A stretch of 64,000 bases of DNA from the NCBI GenBank assembly GCA_947179155.2, contig OX359264.1:4088001-4152000 (forward strand), read 5' to 3'. This DNA is from Hedera helix. Its lineage: Eukaryota > Streptophyta > Magnoliopsida > Apiales > Araliaceae. A program made the translations under genes and the position numbers. Positions 1 through 10,978 of this stretch are shown here, piece after piece (positions within the stretch are counted from its first letter, which is position 1; every line of letters starts with the position of its first letter). The notes under the pieces were generated by a model. The model was not told where the DNA came from and searched no databases. It saw only the letters and a program-made list of their open reading frames with translations.

Positions 1-959
1 TGATTTATATGTGGTTTGCTGACACTTTATGTGTGCTGTAATTTTGGGTATGAGTTCGATTTACTACTGAGTAAATGTACTAAATGAATCTCAGTTGACT
101 TTCGTTTCCTATATCCGATTTTTTTTTTTTAAGATTTTAATGCTTTTATGTGCTTTTTAATGTACCGATGTTCTTGGTTGCTGAGGAGTTGCAAAAAATA
201 AAGAATAGGAATATGGAATAAGTTGACCTGTATGTGAGATTGATTCTGTGCGTTGTTTATTACTCAATGAGAAGTACTAGTGAATTGTTCCTCTTTTATT
301 TTTTTTATCTGCGTGATCTGCTTTGATTTGGATGATTTAGATGGTTCATTTAAGTTTTAGTATGGTGGTTCTTTTGGTGTGGCTGGGTTTAGTTACTGAG
401 AAAATGTCGTAAAGTTTATTCAATTGACGGGAGATGATTATTTGCTATTTGGTAATTTCAATGGACATAAAAATTCAGGGCCCAAGGGATGGGTTCATTA
501 GCAATGAATTTGTACAACTATTTGGCTACAACTGTTGATTTTTTTAGTGATCTGTTATATTTCTGAGTACTTGGATGTTTTGCTTAAGGTATAACTGTAG
601 TGATAGTTTGAGTACCTCCACAATTCTATCTGAGAGGATATATTAAAAGAAACATTGTTGGCTATTTTTCTATGGTTAATATGTTTTGCTGTTTCAATTT
701 GGATGTTCTAGTGATCTTGTAGTTTAGATGTTGAGATGTTTGGATTCAGTACAGTATGTTTCACCTTTATTACCTACTGACGCATTGATTCGTGAAGAAT
801 TGCGACTGGTTAAGATAGCTCAATACTATTACTTTCCTTATCAATTGAGCATTTAATTTTCCGGGTGGAAGTGAGAAAGGAGTATTTTCCCAAAAGGGGC
901 TACCTAACGTTCAGTTTTCCCGGCTTCGTCCAAAAGCTTCAAGCTTTCCGAGAATAGTT

Positions 960-1352
960 AAATTGCAAGTTTGAGTGGCGATAGACCAAAATTTGAATTT
1001 CACCGCCAGTCAAATTGGCGATGACAGTCACACTAGCTAACCTTGTTCGTCTTAAAATAATTAATTACTTAATTTAATCTAAACCTAATATAAAATATAA
1101 AAAAAATTTAACAGTCAAATTGCAAGTCAAAATAGCATTGGACTGAAATTGCTACTTTGACCGAGTATATTTTATTTTTTATTTTTTTGCCTTTTTCTTT
1201 TTAAATATTTGATTTAGATTAAATTAAGTAATTAATTAAGTTAACACTAACAAGGAGGTTATGGACGTTGAGGCTCATCGCCAATTTGACTGGCAACAAG
1301 TTACAAAAATTGGCTTATCACCGCTCCAAATGGCGATTTGGCTATTTGTAGG
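960..1352. repeat. Imperfect inverted-repeat (foldback/MITE-like) element
   Basis: The left arm (about 965-1090) and right arm (about 1225-1350) are reverse complements over roughly 120 bp with mismatches. Shared parts include CCAGTCAAATTGGCGATGA and AATTAATTACTTAATTTAAT. The loop is AT-rich. The repeated motif TGGCGAT occurs in both arms. No target duplication was identified, so the class is unknown. Confidence 0.6.
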
Positions 1353-1685
1353 AAAATTTGAACTTTTTGGAGGTAATAAGGAAATTTGAACTATAGATAG
1401 TCTGTTTAGAGAAATTACTCAGTGAGAAAGATAGTAATGAAAGAGATTGTGGTTTAGAATAAAAATAAAACTGAAAGCGTAAGATGTTGAGAAGTTTTTA
1501 ATTTCTAGCGTGCAATTTCAAGCAATAAAGAAATCTTTAAATCAGGCAATATATACAAATATAAAGGTGTGATGCACGAATTTTAACATCAATCAGAAAT
1601 ATATTCAAATATTTATAATATAATTAAAAATATAACATTTGAATATATTAAAACCTATAAAATATAATATCTACATATGATTTCG

Positions 1686-3431
1686 GAAAGTCCTAAAATG
1701 CATGCCCCACACTCTAAAAAAGAGTTGCAAGTAATATGGGGTTGGGGGAGTAATTTGTATATCTTTACCAAGGAATAAGGATGTAGAAGAACAAAGTATT
1801 TTTGCTTAAATAATTCTGTAAGCTAAGTTAGTGAGTCCAAAAGCTTAGCTAATGAATCTAAATGTGAAGCTAAGAATATTGAGGTTTGGCAACCTAAAAG
1901 TAGAGGAAATTAAGAAGTTTTAACAGACAAGTTACTTCATAATACAAGCTTAAGTAATATCTTTTATATGTTCAAGATTTATTTGAACTTTGAGTTAATA
2001 TGTCTGACTAGTAATATATGTAGATATAGGTAATTCTAACGGTCAAAGCATGCAGAAGCTCAAAATAAACAAGAAGATACTCAATTGTTGGATAACAGTA
2101 AAGCATGTACACACTAAATGCATTATTTAAACGACACAAGTATAACTCACAACTCAGATATTAAATGACTGAAAGTCCTAAAATTTGTGCCCCACACTCT
2201 AAAAAAGAGTTGCAAGCAATATGGGGCTGGGGGAGTAATTTGTATATCTTACCAAGGATGTAGAAGAACAAAGAATTTTTGCTTATATGATTCTATAAGC
2301 TAAGCTAGTGAGTCCAAAAGCTAAGCTAATGAATCTAGACGACACAAGTATAACTCACAACTCAGATATTAAATGACTGAAAGTCCTAAAATCTTTGCCC
2401 CACACTCTAAAAAAGAGTTGCAAGTAATATGGGCTGGGGGTAATTTGTATATCTTACCAAGGATGTAGAAGAACAAAATATTTTTGCTTAAATGATTCTA
2501 TAAGCTAAGCTAGTGAGTCCAAAAGCTAAGCTAATGAATCTAAATGCTTAGCTGAGGATATTGAGCTTTGGCAACCTAAAAGTAGAGGAAATTAAGAAGT
2601 TTCAACCAATGTTTTAAAAACCAGACCAGACCAACGGGTTTAACCCAAAAAAAAACGAAACCAGTCCGAGTTCCGGTCCAGTTTGGTTTGGCCCGTCTAA
2701 CAGTTTTGACAAAAAACCGGTAAAACCCGGTGAACTGGTCGACCCAGTGAATCGATCACTGGTTCACCAGTTCAAACTCACTATATAAAAGTAAAATAAT
2801 AAAAATTAATTTTATATAATAAACCCCATTCTTATCGTGGGTATAGATTCAAATTCTACCCACTTTGTTGTAATAGTGTTAAAAAATAAATAAATTATAA
2901 ACTATTTCAAAAAGACCATCATTGATTATTTTCAAAATTAAATGAATCTCATTAATTTAAAATTTAAATTAATTTTAAAAAATCAAAATTAATACTATTT
3001 GATAAATTGATTAATTTTACATATTTGATAAATAATATATTTATTATATAATAATAATTAATATATTTATTATTTATTACATATTAATGACGTTACTGAG
3101 TTAATAACGGTTCGACTATTTGTTGAACCAGTTATCTATCCACCCAATAACTTTTCCGGTCTAGTTTTTAAAACATTGGTTTCAACAGACAAGTTACTTC
3201 TTAATACAAGCTGAGAAATATTTTTTATATGTTCAAGAATTATTTGAACTTTGAGTTAAAATGTCTAATGAATAGTAATATATGTAGATTATAGGTTATT
3301 TTAATGGTCAAAGCATGCAGATGCTCAAAATAAACAAGAAGATACTACTGTTGAATAACAGTAAAGCTTGTACACACTAAGTGCATTATCTAGGCGACAC
3401 AAGTATAACTCACCACTCAGATATTAAATGA
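1686..3431. repeat. Three-copy tandem duplication inside the intron
   Basis: Units start with GAAAGTCCTAAAAT near 1686, 2171 and 2379. Unit 1 is about 485 bp and unit 2 about 208 bp (internally deleted). Unit 3 is about 473 bp once the hAT insertion at 2607-3178 and its 8-bp duplication are removed. Each unit ends with the same tail, a GACACAAGTATAACTCAC motif followed by ACTCAGATATTAAATGAC. The copies have diverged by scattered substitutions. Confidence 0.8.
2607..3178. mobile_element. hAT-type non-autonomous element (MITE), 572 bp
   Basis: The terminal inverted repeats are CAATGTTTTAAAAACCAGACC-like at the left and GGTCTAGTTTTTAAAACATTG at the right. They are flanked by a perfect 8-bp duplication GTTTCAAC (2599-2606 and 3179-3186), the length expected of hAT elements. 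The interior is AT-rich with no coding capacity. It sits in the third unit of the tandem duplication and is absent from the other two, so it inserted after the duplication. Confidence 0.85.
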
Positions 3432-3990
3432 CGCACCAAAGGGTGCACTCATACTATAACATTAATATGTCAAGCTAGCAAGCACATTTGAAACTTAACA
3501 ATAATAGAGGTTGGTGCTACGACATTAAATAGTCATTCAAACTACTAGCTAACTATGCCTTGCACTTCAAGGGCTCTTATGTCAAACACTATGACTTTGG
3601 AGTTTTTCAGTAGCCTTATTATATTTTTATAGTTGAACCAACCCCCCCTTTACTTAGCTGACTTAGATTCTTTCCATTTCTTCTCTATTAATAAAATTTC
3701 ATCTTTTATCAAAAAAAAAAAACAAAAAACTACCTGGGTACTTTCCAAGAGAGAGATATTTGAAGAGTTAATATGGAGATATATATGGTGATAGGATTGA
3801 TAACACGTTGGAGTTTCTTTATCAAAAAAATAAAAATGAAAAAGGAACATACCGAATTTGTCGCTGCACTAGCCAGTTATTGTTTTGAATTTGATTATCA
3901 ATATGTAAATCGTATTCAAGTTAAATGTGTCTTCAACGATTGTGCGCATGACATCCAATTTTAATTAATGAATAGTATGAAAGACTTGTA

Positions 3991-4481
3991 CTCCTTTTGT
4001 CCACCTTTAGATGTCCCTGTTTGACTTTCACGCATTTTAAGAAAATTGAGAATGGTGAGAAACATTGTTGATAGTGTATAAGTTCGATAAGCCTTTTGTG
4101 GACTCCATTTTAATTTTTTTCTGTTAAAAAAGTAATGATAAATAGAGAATCTCTAAATAAGTCAAAAACTAAGTGGACTTGTTTTTTGGACTTATCAAAA
4201 AAGAAAGGAGGACAAGTAAACCCAGACAAAAGTCAAAAGGAGTACTTGTCAAGAAAAGAGTAGAAGAATTACACTTGTCCTGCTTTTATTTTTTTCATGT
4301 CCCAAAACCTTGTTATCTTAGTTTTTTACCTTTTCTATTATTTGCATTATACACCCTTGTTTTGGGAAAAAGATAAGTAGGGGTGTAGGGTCCCAGTAAA
4401 AAGTAATTTTGAAACAGTATTTAACTTTTTACATCAATTTCATTAAGTCAAATGAGGACAATTAAATTTGGGCGGAGGTAG
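3991..4481. mobile_element. Stowaway/mariner-like MITE
   Basis: The left end CTCCTTTTGTCCACC...TGTCCCTGTTTGAC is matched by the reverse complement of the right end, CTACCTCCGCCC...TGTCCTCATTTGAC. TA dinucleotides flank both ends (3989-3990 and 4482-4483). The TA target and the CTCC(C)TCCGTCC-type terminus fit the Tc1/mariner-derived Stowaway group. No transposase is present; short open frames inside are not genes. Confidence 0.7.
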
Positions 4482-5684
4482 TAATTTTTAGCTTCTAGTA
4501 TTAGGTTTTAAGTTAGATAATTATAATTTGTATACATTATATTTTTTCTAGTCTTTAATATTATGACTTATTTACTATACCATGATATATGGTTAAACAA
4601 ATATATCTGTTTAAAAGAATTTATAAATTCTTTCAGATGTGCTAAATAAGGTATATAAGGTTGATGTTATTGATCAAATCTGCCTAAAACCTGTTTTATA
4701 CGACTATATAAGTGAAAAATACAACTTGGCTACAGAATCAAACCTTGAATTATACCTGGCTTTACTGTTGAATCTTAATCATATCGGAATCCAGTAGGTA
4801 ATGGATAGAATCTGACCACTGGTAGCCCTTGATGGTAAGAAGTAAAGAGTAAACTAGAGAGAGGAAGTATTTAGGTAATTTGTTAGGAAATATTTAGAGA
4901 GAGTGAGAAAAATTTAAAGAAAGTCAATTTGAAAGTTGAGTTACTTGTAAACATTGTAGCTAATTCTGCTTTGCTATGTCACACTCATGTAAGAGAGCGT
5001 TTGATATTACTTGAGCTAGAGCTTCTTACTTTTTATATATGATAAATGATGGTTAGTGAAGTGCCTTTTGGCTATTAGTGACAGGTGTTATTACGCGACA
5101 CTAGTAGTTATTTAAAAAATAAATAAATAAAAGAAACTCAAACACAATAGAAAACTGTTCGTCTCTTTGTTGCCTAGAAATACTTGTTGGTTATGTATAC
5201 AACCGGTAGTCTTTTTAAAATTTGAACGCATCATAGACCCTTACCAATATTATACACACAACTTCTACTTTGGCTATAAGATTTAGATCTTCCTCGTCCT
5301 GGTCTACATTTTGGGTGTATTGGAACAATGATCACTTAAAGATAGAGGAAAAGGGAAGAGCATTCTCAGGCCCTGCAGAAATGAAAGAAGGGGAGAACTT
5401 GTACATATAGTGAATATGTTCTTAGGAAATGTATTCTGACTGAAAATGACTCTTTTTATTTGCATTTTATACTTGATTTCATGAATATAAAGTTTAACAT
5501 AGTTAAAATTCTAATTCCGGGAAGCAAAGTAAATCTATCAAAAAAATAAGGATATTTTTATAATGTTAATTTCTTGCTAATTCTTATACTAGATTTTTAG
5601 TTTCCATTACAGAATTTCACAATTCTTCTAGTTGGCAGGTCTGAGATCTATATATGTGGAATTGTTGATTCTTTGTTTTTGCAG

Positions 5685-6598
5685 CATATTGTGTGGTTGC
5701 AGACGAATCAGCTGGTAGACAGGTTCCTATCGCATTTCTAGAGCGTGTCAAGGATGATTTTGTGTCAAAATATGGTGGTGGAAAGGGTGCTACAGCTCCT
5801 GCTAATAGCCTCAACAAAGAATTTGGGTATTCTGATTTGATTATGACCATGAATATGGTGGGAAGATTTATCTGGTTCTATATTCACTGTTGTTAAAAAT
5901 ATGCTTTCCTTTTATCAGATCGAAGTTGAAGGAGCATATGCAGTATTGTGTTGACCATCCCGAGGAGATCAGCAAGCTAGCAAAGGTGAAGGCCCAGGTT
6001 TCAGAAGTTAAAGGTGTTATGATGGAGAATATTGAGAAGGTACATGGTGTTGTGGTTTAGTTGATTGCAACTACGCATATCAAGTGAGAGTTTAAAATAA
6101 ATTCGCCACATTAATTGCTGTCTTGAGAAGTAATATTCTCAAATTAGGCTAATATTCTCAAGTAGAGTTGGTACTCGTACAATCATCATGCTCATCTTAT
6201 TTTTGTACTTTAGGTTCTAGACCGTGGGGAAAAGATAGAGCTTCTGGTGGACAAGACTGAGAACCTTCATCAACAGGTCAGTAGTGTTATGTGTTTCTGT
6301 TTCTATATGCATGTATACATGTGTGTGTTTATATTTCTGTGTTTCCCTGCCCAAGTAATATTGTTTCTCGAGGAATTTTGGAATTTTTTTTCTGTACTAG
6401 TATGAAACAAATAATGTTTATGATCTTACTACGTTTTGCTTGAAACAGGCACAGGACTTCAGAAGTGCAGGTACACAAATCCGCAGAAAAATGTGGTTTC
6501 AGAATATGAAGATCAAGCTGATCGTGTTGGGGATTCTGATTGCTTTGATCCTCATCATAGTCCTCTCCGTATGTCATGGTTTCAGCTGTGGAAACTGA
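5685..6598 (+). CDS. VAMP721/722-like R-SNARE, exons 2-5 (partial at 5' end)
   Basis: Exons are 5685-5826, 5919-6039, 6214-6276 and 6449-6598; every intron has GT..AG ends and the joined frame stays open for 158 residues. Exon 2 gives the end of the longin domain (YCVVADESAGRQ...NSLNKEFG). Exons 3-4 give the SNARE motif (SKLKEHMQYCVDHPEEISK, then VLDRGEKIELLVDKT) with the central arginine of R-SNAREs in VLDRGEK. Exon 5 carries the basic juxtamembrane RRKMW and a C-terminal membrane anchor (LIVLGILIALILIIVLSV), ending HGFSCGN. VAMP72 proteins are about 220 residues, so roughly 62 N-terminal residues are missing, matching one upstream exon. In the family these vesicle SNAREs pair with plasma-membrane and cell-plate syntaxins in secretion and cytokinesis. 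Exon order and phases follow the plant VAMP72 pattern. No disabling mutation is seen in the four exons. Confidence 0.93.
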
Positions 6599-7230
6599 GT
6601 GACCTTTCTCTACCGACAGTACTATGAAAGGAGAGGCTCTATGCCGTTTTTGTGTCGAAGCTTTTGTAGCTGTATGCTTGAATATGTCTTATGGTATCGT
6701 GTAAGTAGTAAAGTAGCATTTTCCATATTTGGTGCAAAGAGACTTATCTGCACGTACAGACTAAAACAAGATAGTTAAAAAGGTTGCATAAATCAGGGTA
6801 CTTTGTTTCAAAGAATATGCCTCTTGTGTCCTAAATTGTGCCGATTGCAAACGATTTAGAAATCCCCGTGAGATCCCCTTTTTCATCGACAATTTTTGAA
6901 CTGATGCTTATGTTTGCACGTATGTGGTTTTCATTTCTTTTGCTGTTGTGCTAGTTTTGCTTGTAGGTATTTTTCAGCCATGGGCTGTTTGAGGACTGAT
7001 TGAGTTTTGACAATAGAAAACTGCATGGGATTTTACTTAAATTCTTCCGAGTCTTCGTTTTCTTATTCCTCCTCCAGCTGATATCTTTTTTAATGGGGCT
7101 GATGTTATTCATTGCAGAGCTTATTGAATTCCTAGCATAATCTATGATTGATTTGTCCCATATTTCTGTACTTGAAAGTTTACTATGTGGTTTGTAATTT
7201 CGGAGAAATAAAATGGCATGCCATTTAAAA
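6599..7230 (+). other. Probable 3' untranslated region of the VAMP72-like gene
   Basis: About 600 bp of mixed-composition sequence follows the TGA, before the base composition drops to strongly AT-rich near 7240. The polyadenylation-like AATAAA at about 7206 (GAGAAATAAAATGG) is the best candidate for the transcript end. The extent is inferred from composition only. Confidence 0.45.
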
Positions 7231-7589
7231 TAGGAAAGTGATATTTTGCATGAAAAATATATATTTCCATCATTTCAAATTAAATGATTGTTATTGACAT
7301 TTAACAATAAATTTAAGTTATTTTGAAATTTAAAATTAAGATGACTTATTAAAAATTATGAAATAATAAAATTTACAATGAGTAATATTTTTTAGATATT
7401 TTATAATATTTATTAATATATTGATTAAAATTAAAAAAATATATATGTTAATTTTGAGTATAAAATTAATTTTAAAAAATTAATAATAATTAAATAATAT
7501 GAAATAGAGGGAGGGGGTCAATTATTAAATATTTTAATCAATTACATGAGATAACTTAAACATAATTTGTGATTTGTATTATATAATTG

Positions 7590-7705
7590 AGAAAAAGTCA
7601 TAAGTTAATCCAAACCCAACAAGAATCGAACGAATGACCACCTAAACAACAAAACACATAATAACCACCATACCAGTACCCGAGAATCTAGTGTTGGAAA
7701 CATAT
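7590..7705 (-). repeat. Possible tRNA-derived SINE remnant
   Basis: On the minus strand a TGGTATGGTGG segment resembles a Pol III A box. It is followed about 45 bp later by CGTTCGATTCT, a near-consensus B box. The rest is not a foldable tRNA. The sequence lies between the VAMP 3' end and the TAF8-like gene. The call is tentative; no target duplication was identified. Confidence 0.25.
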
Positions 7706-7866
7706 GACTATATATAAATCGTATTCAAACTCGGCCAACAAAACAGATCATCCCATATCAAACACAGACCAATATATTCTCATTACAAAACCAATCTTCC
7801 AATAAGCTACTCTTGGTCTTGTATCATTTAACCACAACACTTCCATTTGCTAAATTCATATCATAA

Positions 7867-8649
7867 TCACGATTTCCTCTCACAAGAACTCATCTTCTTC
7901 TTCCTCAATTTCTTCTCCTTTTTATCATTTCCCTCTTCATTTCCACTCCAAATTTGGACACAAACTCTTTTCCCTCCCTTATAAATCCCACCAACTCCAA
8001 AACCCATCCTAAACTTCACTTTTCCTCTCTTTACAGGCAATTCCCTCATTATTATTTCCCCCCCATTTTCCTCCCTCATTATTATTTCCCTCCCTATTTT
8101 CTCCCTACTTAAACATTCCTCCCCACCAAATCCAAATTCCTTTCTCATTCCTCCCTCCTTTTCACCCATTTCTGGAATTCCCGGCAACCACCTAGGAATA
8201 TAATTCCTCCCATCTTTCCCCCTCTCCACACCACTCCCCAAAACCACAAACTTCTCTCTCTCCTCAAGACGGCGTCGTGTCAATGGCTTCGCAAATGGGA
8301 TTTCGTTGCTATACTTTACAAACTTAATGATATCAAGAAGAGGGCCGGAGCTGTAAAATCTCATGTTCACATTTGATCCGCCGGGAAAACCCTTTATCAA
8401 GTGGAGGTGTTCGATTGCGACGATGACGTCGAGGAGGTTGGATTGCGTGCGGCCGGTGGAATTGGCGGATGCGACGGCGGAGGCGGCCAGGGCCTGGAGG
8501 TACCTGGTGGCGATGTCGGTTAGGGATTGAAGTGCCGAGTTTTGGGCGGATTCGAAGCCCACTGATTGGCAGATCTGGGCCACGGCGATCCTTGTGACGG
8601 CGAAAGGGAATGGAGAAGGGGATTGGGGTTTTTGGGTTTGTGATTTCAT
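7867..8649 (-). CDS. TAF8-like / bromodomain-associated histone-fold protein
   Basis: This is a single-exon 260-residue frame. Residues about 14-100 (FAVTRIAVAQICQSVGFESA, QSLTDIATRYLQALA, LLDVIVAIEHL) fit the Bromo_TP histone-fold domain of TFIID subunit 8 and its plant relatives. The family forms a histone-fold heterodimer (TAF8 with TAF10) in the TFIID complex in the nucleus. After the fold come a PLTRRR basic patch, the motif IPRWLPGIPE and a Lys/Arg-rich C-terminus ending KKEKKLRKKKMSSCERKS. An internal near-duplicate REIIMREENG/GEIIMREL is visible near residues 187-203. The start ATG (8647-8649) is preceded within 60 bp by a telo-box, consistent with a transcript start close by. It is shorter than typical plant TAF8 proteins as I recall them (about 350 residues), so it may be a shortened paralogue. 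The frame is intact. Confidence 0.85.
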   Translation of the reverse strand: MKSQTQKPQSPSPFPFAVTRIAVAQICQSVGFESAQNSALQSLTDIATRYLQALAASAVASANSTGRTQSNLLDVIVAIEHLHLIKGFPGGSNVNMRFYSSGPLLDIIKFVKYSNEIPFAKPLTRRRLEEREKFVVLGSGVERGKDGRNYIPRWLPGIPEMGEKEGGMRKEFGFGGEECLSREKIGREIIMREENGGEIIMRELPVKRGKVKFRMGFGVGGIYKGGKRVCVQIWSGNEEGNDKKEKKLRKKKMSSCERKS

Positions 8650-8687
8650 GGTGAGGAGTTAGTAGTTTTGGTGTAGAGATTGCCGCA

Positions 8688-8695
8688 AAACCCTA
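8688..8695. promoter_or_regulatory. Telo-box (AAACCCTA) upstream of the TAF8-like gene
   Basis: AAACCCTAG lies about 40 bp upstream of the start codon of the minus-strand TAF8-like gene. Telo-boxes of this form are common near transcription starts of plant genes for translation and basal transcription. Function here is inferred from position. Confidence 0.45.
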
Positions 8696-8847
8696 GTACT
8701 TCATTCTCTGTTTTCGAGACATGGTGTTTAATTAGAATGAATTTGAGATTTTTATTTTGTTTAAATTTAATGTATTGTGGCGGGTTGGGTGATTCATTGG
8801 GTCGGATTGAATGTTTGTAGATGGCAAATGTTTTTTTTTATTTTTTT

Positions 8848-8848
<1 letters not shown>

Positions 8849-8883
<35 letters not shown>
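8849..8883. repeat. (AT)n microsatellite
   Basis: An uninterrupted AT dinucleotide run of about 34 bp. Similar runs occur at 14309-14338, 17793-17840, 20501-20536, 29837-29884, 36875-36899, 38536-38586 and 52655-52692. Confidence 0.9.
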
Positions 8884-8886
<3 letters not shown>

Positions 8887-9155
8887 TCCATACTTACATT
8901 TTTAATATTTACTTTTATATATCTAAAATATAAACTACCAAAGACATTTGGGAATAATTTACCATTTTATATTATAAGGTATGTAGAAGAGATGGTGTAT
9001 GAAATAATATAAGATAATAATGCTTATAATCTAATGGAAATATTAATTGGATGAACCTAACAACCTATAATGAGTACCTGAAACTTTAGTGCTTCCCTTA
9101 AAATGGAGGAAGAAATGAAGTAATTTATTTAGTAGTGATAGATGATTGTTCTCAA

Positions 9156-9835
9156 ATTTGGATTAGTCATCGAATCGAAAAAGGTATCGAATAGATGGGT
9201 AATTGATCAAACTAGTGATTGAACCGTTATTGAACATGTGACGTCATTAATATGTAATAAATAAATAATAATTAAATATATTAATTATTATTATATATTA
9301 TATATAAAATTTAGTAAATATGTAAAATTAATCAATTTATTTGCGCAAAAAAAAAATTAAACTTATTTGTACAATATTTATTTTATACAATTTAAATAAA
9401 TACTAAATTTATATATAAAAAAAAGATATTAAATCATGATCATAACTCAAAATTCAAGACTCAAGAATGATAAAATCAAACACAAATGAACAGAAATATC
9501 TCTAGGATACATTCAATCAAATTCGATAAAAATAAATAAATATATTTGTACAATATTTATTTTATACAATTAAAATAAATGCTAAATCTATTTAAAAAGA
9601 AAGATATTAAATCATAATCATAGTTCAAAACTCAATCAAGTTCAAATGCTTAATTTTTTTTTAATTTAAAAAAAAGGGTTGGAAACCCGTAAAATCGGTG
9701 ACCGGGTCACTAGGTCGACCGCCGGGTCACCGGGTTTTGATCAAAATTGATTTTTTAGCTTGAACCGGACTGGATTGCCGACCGATTCTGATTTTTCTCG
9801 ATCAAACCGACATTTCGATCCAAGTTTGAAAACCA
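9156..9835. mobile_element. Degenerate relative of the hAT element at 2607, opposite orientation
   Basis: The segment around 9241-9300 (GACGTCATTAATATGTAATA and the following TAATTATTA-rich tract) is the reverse complement of the interior of the element at 2607-3178. The right part (9690-9835) carries the same style of GGTCGACC/CCGGGTCAC/GAACCGG text and ends in a TTTGAAAACCAT-like terminus. The interior has been enlarged by AT-rich sequence. Ends are approximate and no target duplication is claimed. Confidence 0.45.
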
Positions 9836-9848
9836 TAGTAAATGATGT

Positions 9849-10103
9849 TGTAGACACCCAAATTTTGCACTTTTATATTAACCCTGACAGGAGGGCAAAA
9901 TCATCACTTTACCCGACATGCGAAAAGGAAGGTGGACCCCAACACGAAGCCACCACAACAACTTACGGTCAAAGCCGCCACAACGAACAACGAGCATCAG
10001 GTTACTTGAGACAAGACAAACAGCTGATCCAGAAAAACCTGATTGGATCACCAAGGACGACGAATGGCCACTACGCTTACGGTAGTCGGGGGTCTCGCTC
10101 ACC
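9849..10103 (+). repeat. 5' LTR remnant (255 bp)
   Basis: This is nearly identical to 12136-12390 and ends abruptly at CTCGCTCACC. Beyond this point the two sequences share nothing, so the 3' 1.9 kb of the 5' LTR, the primer-binding site and probably the coding region were deleted together. Open frames here and at 12152-12430 are the same LTR sequence and are not genes. Confidence 0.85.
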
Positions 10104-10978
10104 GGTGATGTCAAGAGCTGTTAATACATACGATCAAATGACAAGAGAACCACCTAGATATCAGCCCAGAATCTAGGCATAATCCTCCAGCATCAGAAGA
10201 AGTCCCTGCGTCCCAAATTCAGAGACATGACGATCTGCGAACCAGCAGGATGAGGAGCCCTGGATAAATCGATGGGGCATTCGAAACGACAAATACAATT
10301 TCCCAACAGAGAAAAGATCAGGGGCATGCGATTCAACGAACCAACCTTGAAGTCCAGAAACTGTAGTCCTAAATAAGGCATGGCACAACTGAGTAATCAA
10401 AAAGAACGACACGTGAAAAATTGTATCATTCGACTAAACAGGGGTCATTTCCTTCCAAGCATATCTATTGATCCATGCATAACATCTGCACATTCATGTA
10501 TATATCAAAGTAAAATGTACATGAAAGGAAAATCACAGGTACGAGACCGTCGACGTCATGAATACCGGTGCCATTTATCGGAAGGACATGGCAGCGGGCA
10601 ACTCCCACGATCTAATGTGCCCAGAGTCTATGGAACATCAAGGAATTGCAAAACGACTGCCTGAAGCACTTTCAGGTAATCAACAAGGAGGACATGCCAA
10701 AAGCAATGGCTACTAAGAGCGATCTACGGGGACGAACCCCCAAGAATGACAAGTCAAACCAGAGAAGTGGCTGGCAAAAACGATTTACGAGGACGAATCC
10801 CAAGGAGGCCCCACAAACTAATCAGGTACGCTTTCCTTTTAAATTTGTTCAAGCAATTATTGCATTTTGTTCATATAATGTACAATACGATATGAGTCCA
10901 TTTGGGACAATACACAGCGATTTCGGAGACGAGATCCGGCAATTACGAGACAACTTGTTGGAGACGAAGCCTAACAAC
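10104..10978 (+). other. Internal region of the LTR element, no recognised domain
   Basis: Moderate-GC sequence with several open frames of 79-122 codons on both strands. None shows a gag CCHC knuckle, protease, reverse transcriptase or integrase motif that I can recognise. It probably represents leftover internal or gag-proximal sequence after a large deletion. Confidence 0.4.

Larger units (their letters stand above)
1..5684 (+). other. Putative first intron of the VAMP72-like gene (5' end outside window)
   Basis: The first recognisable VAMP exon begins after the acceptor AG at 5683-5684 and starts inside a codon. I searched 1-5684 for the N-terminal longin segment encoded by exon 1 in this family (about 62 residues) and did not find it. 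The stretch is T-rich, stop-dense and filled with repeats, so I infer one intron of at least 5.7 kb, with exon 1 upstream of position 1. Alternatively the 5' end of the gene has been lost. Apart from the repeats listed separately (960-1352, 1686-3431, 2607-3178, 3991-4481) I see no gene here. Confidence 0.5.

Noticed and set aside
9760..10176. 138-codon plus frame that could look like a gene
   Set aside because: It spans the retrotransposon border at 9849 and is mostly LTR sequence, repeated at 12152-12430.
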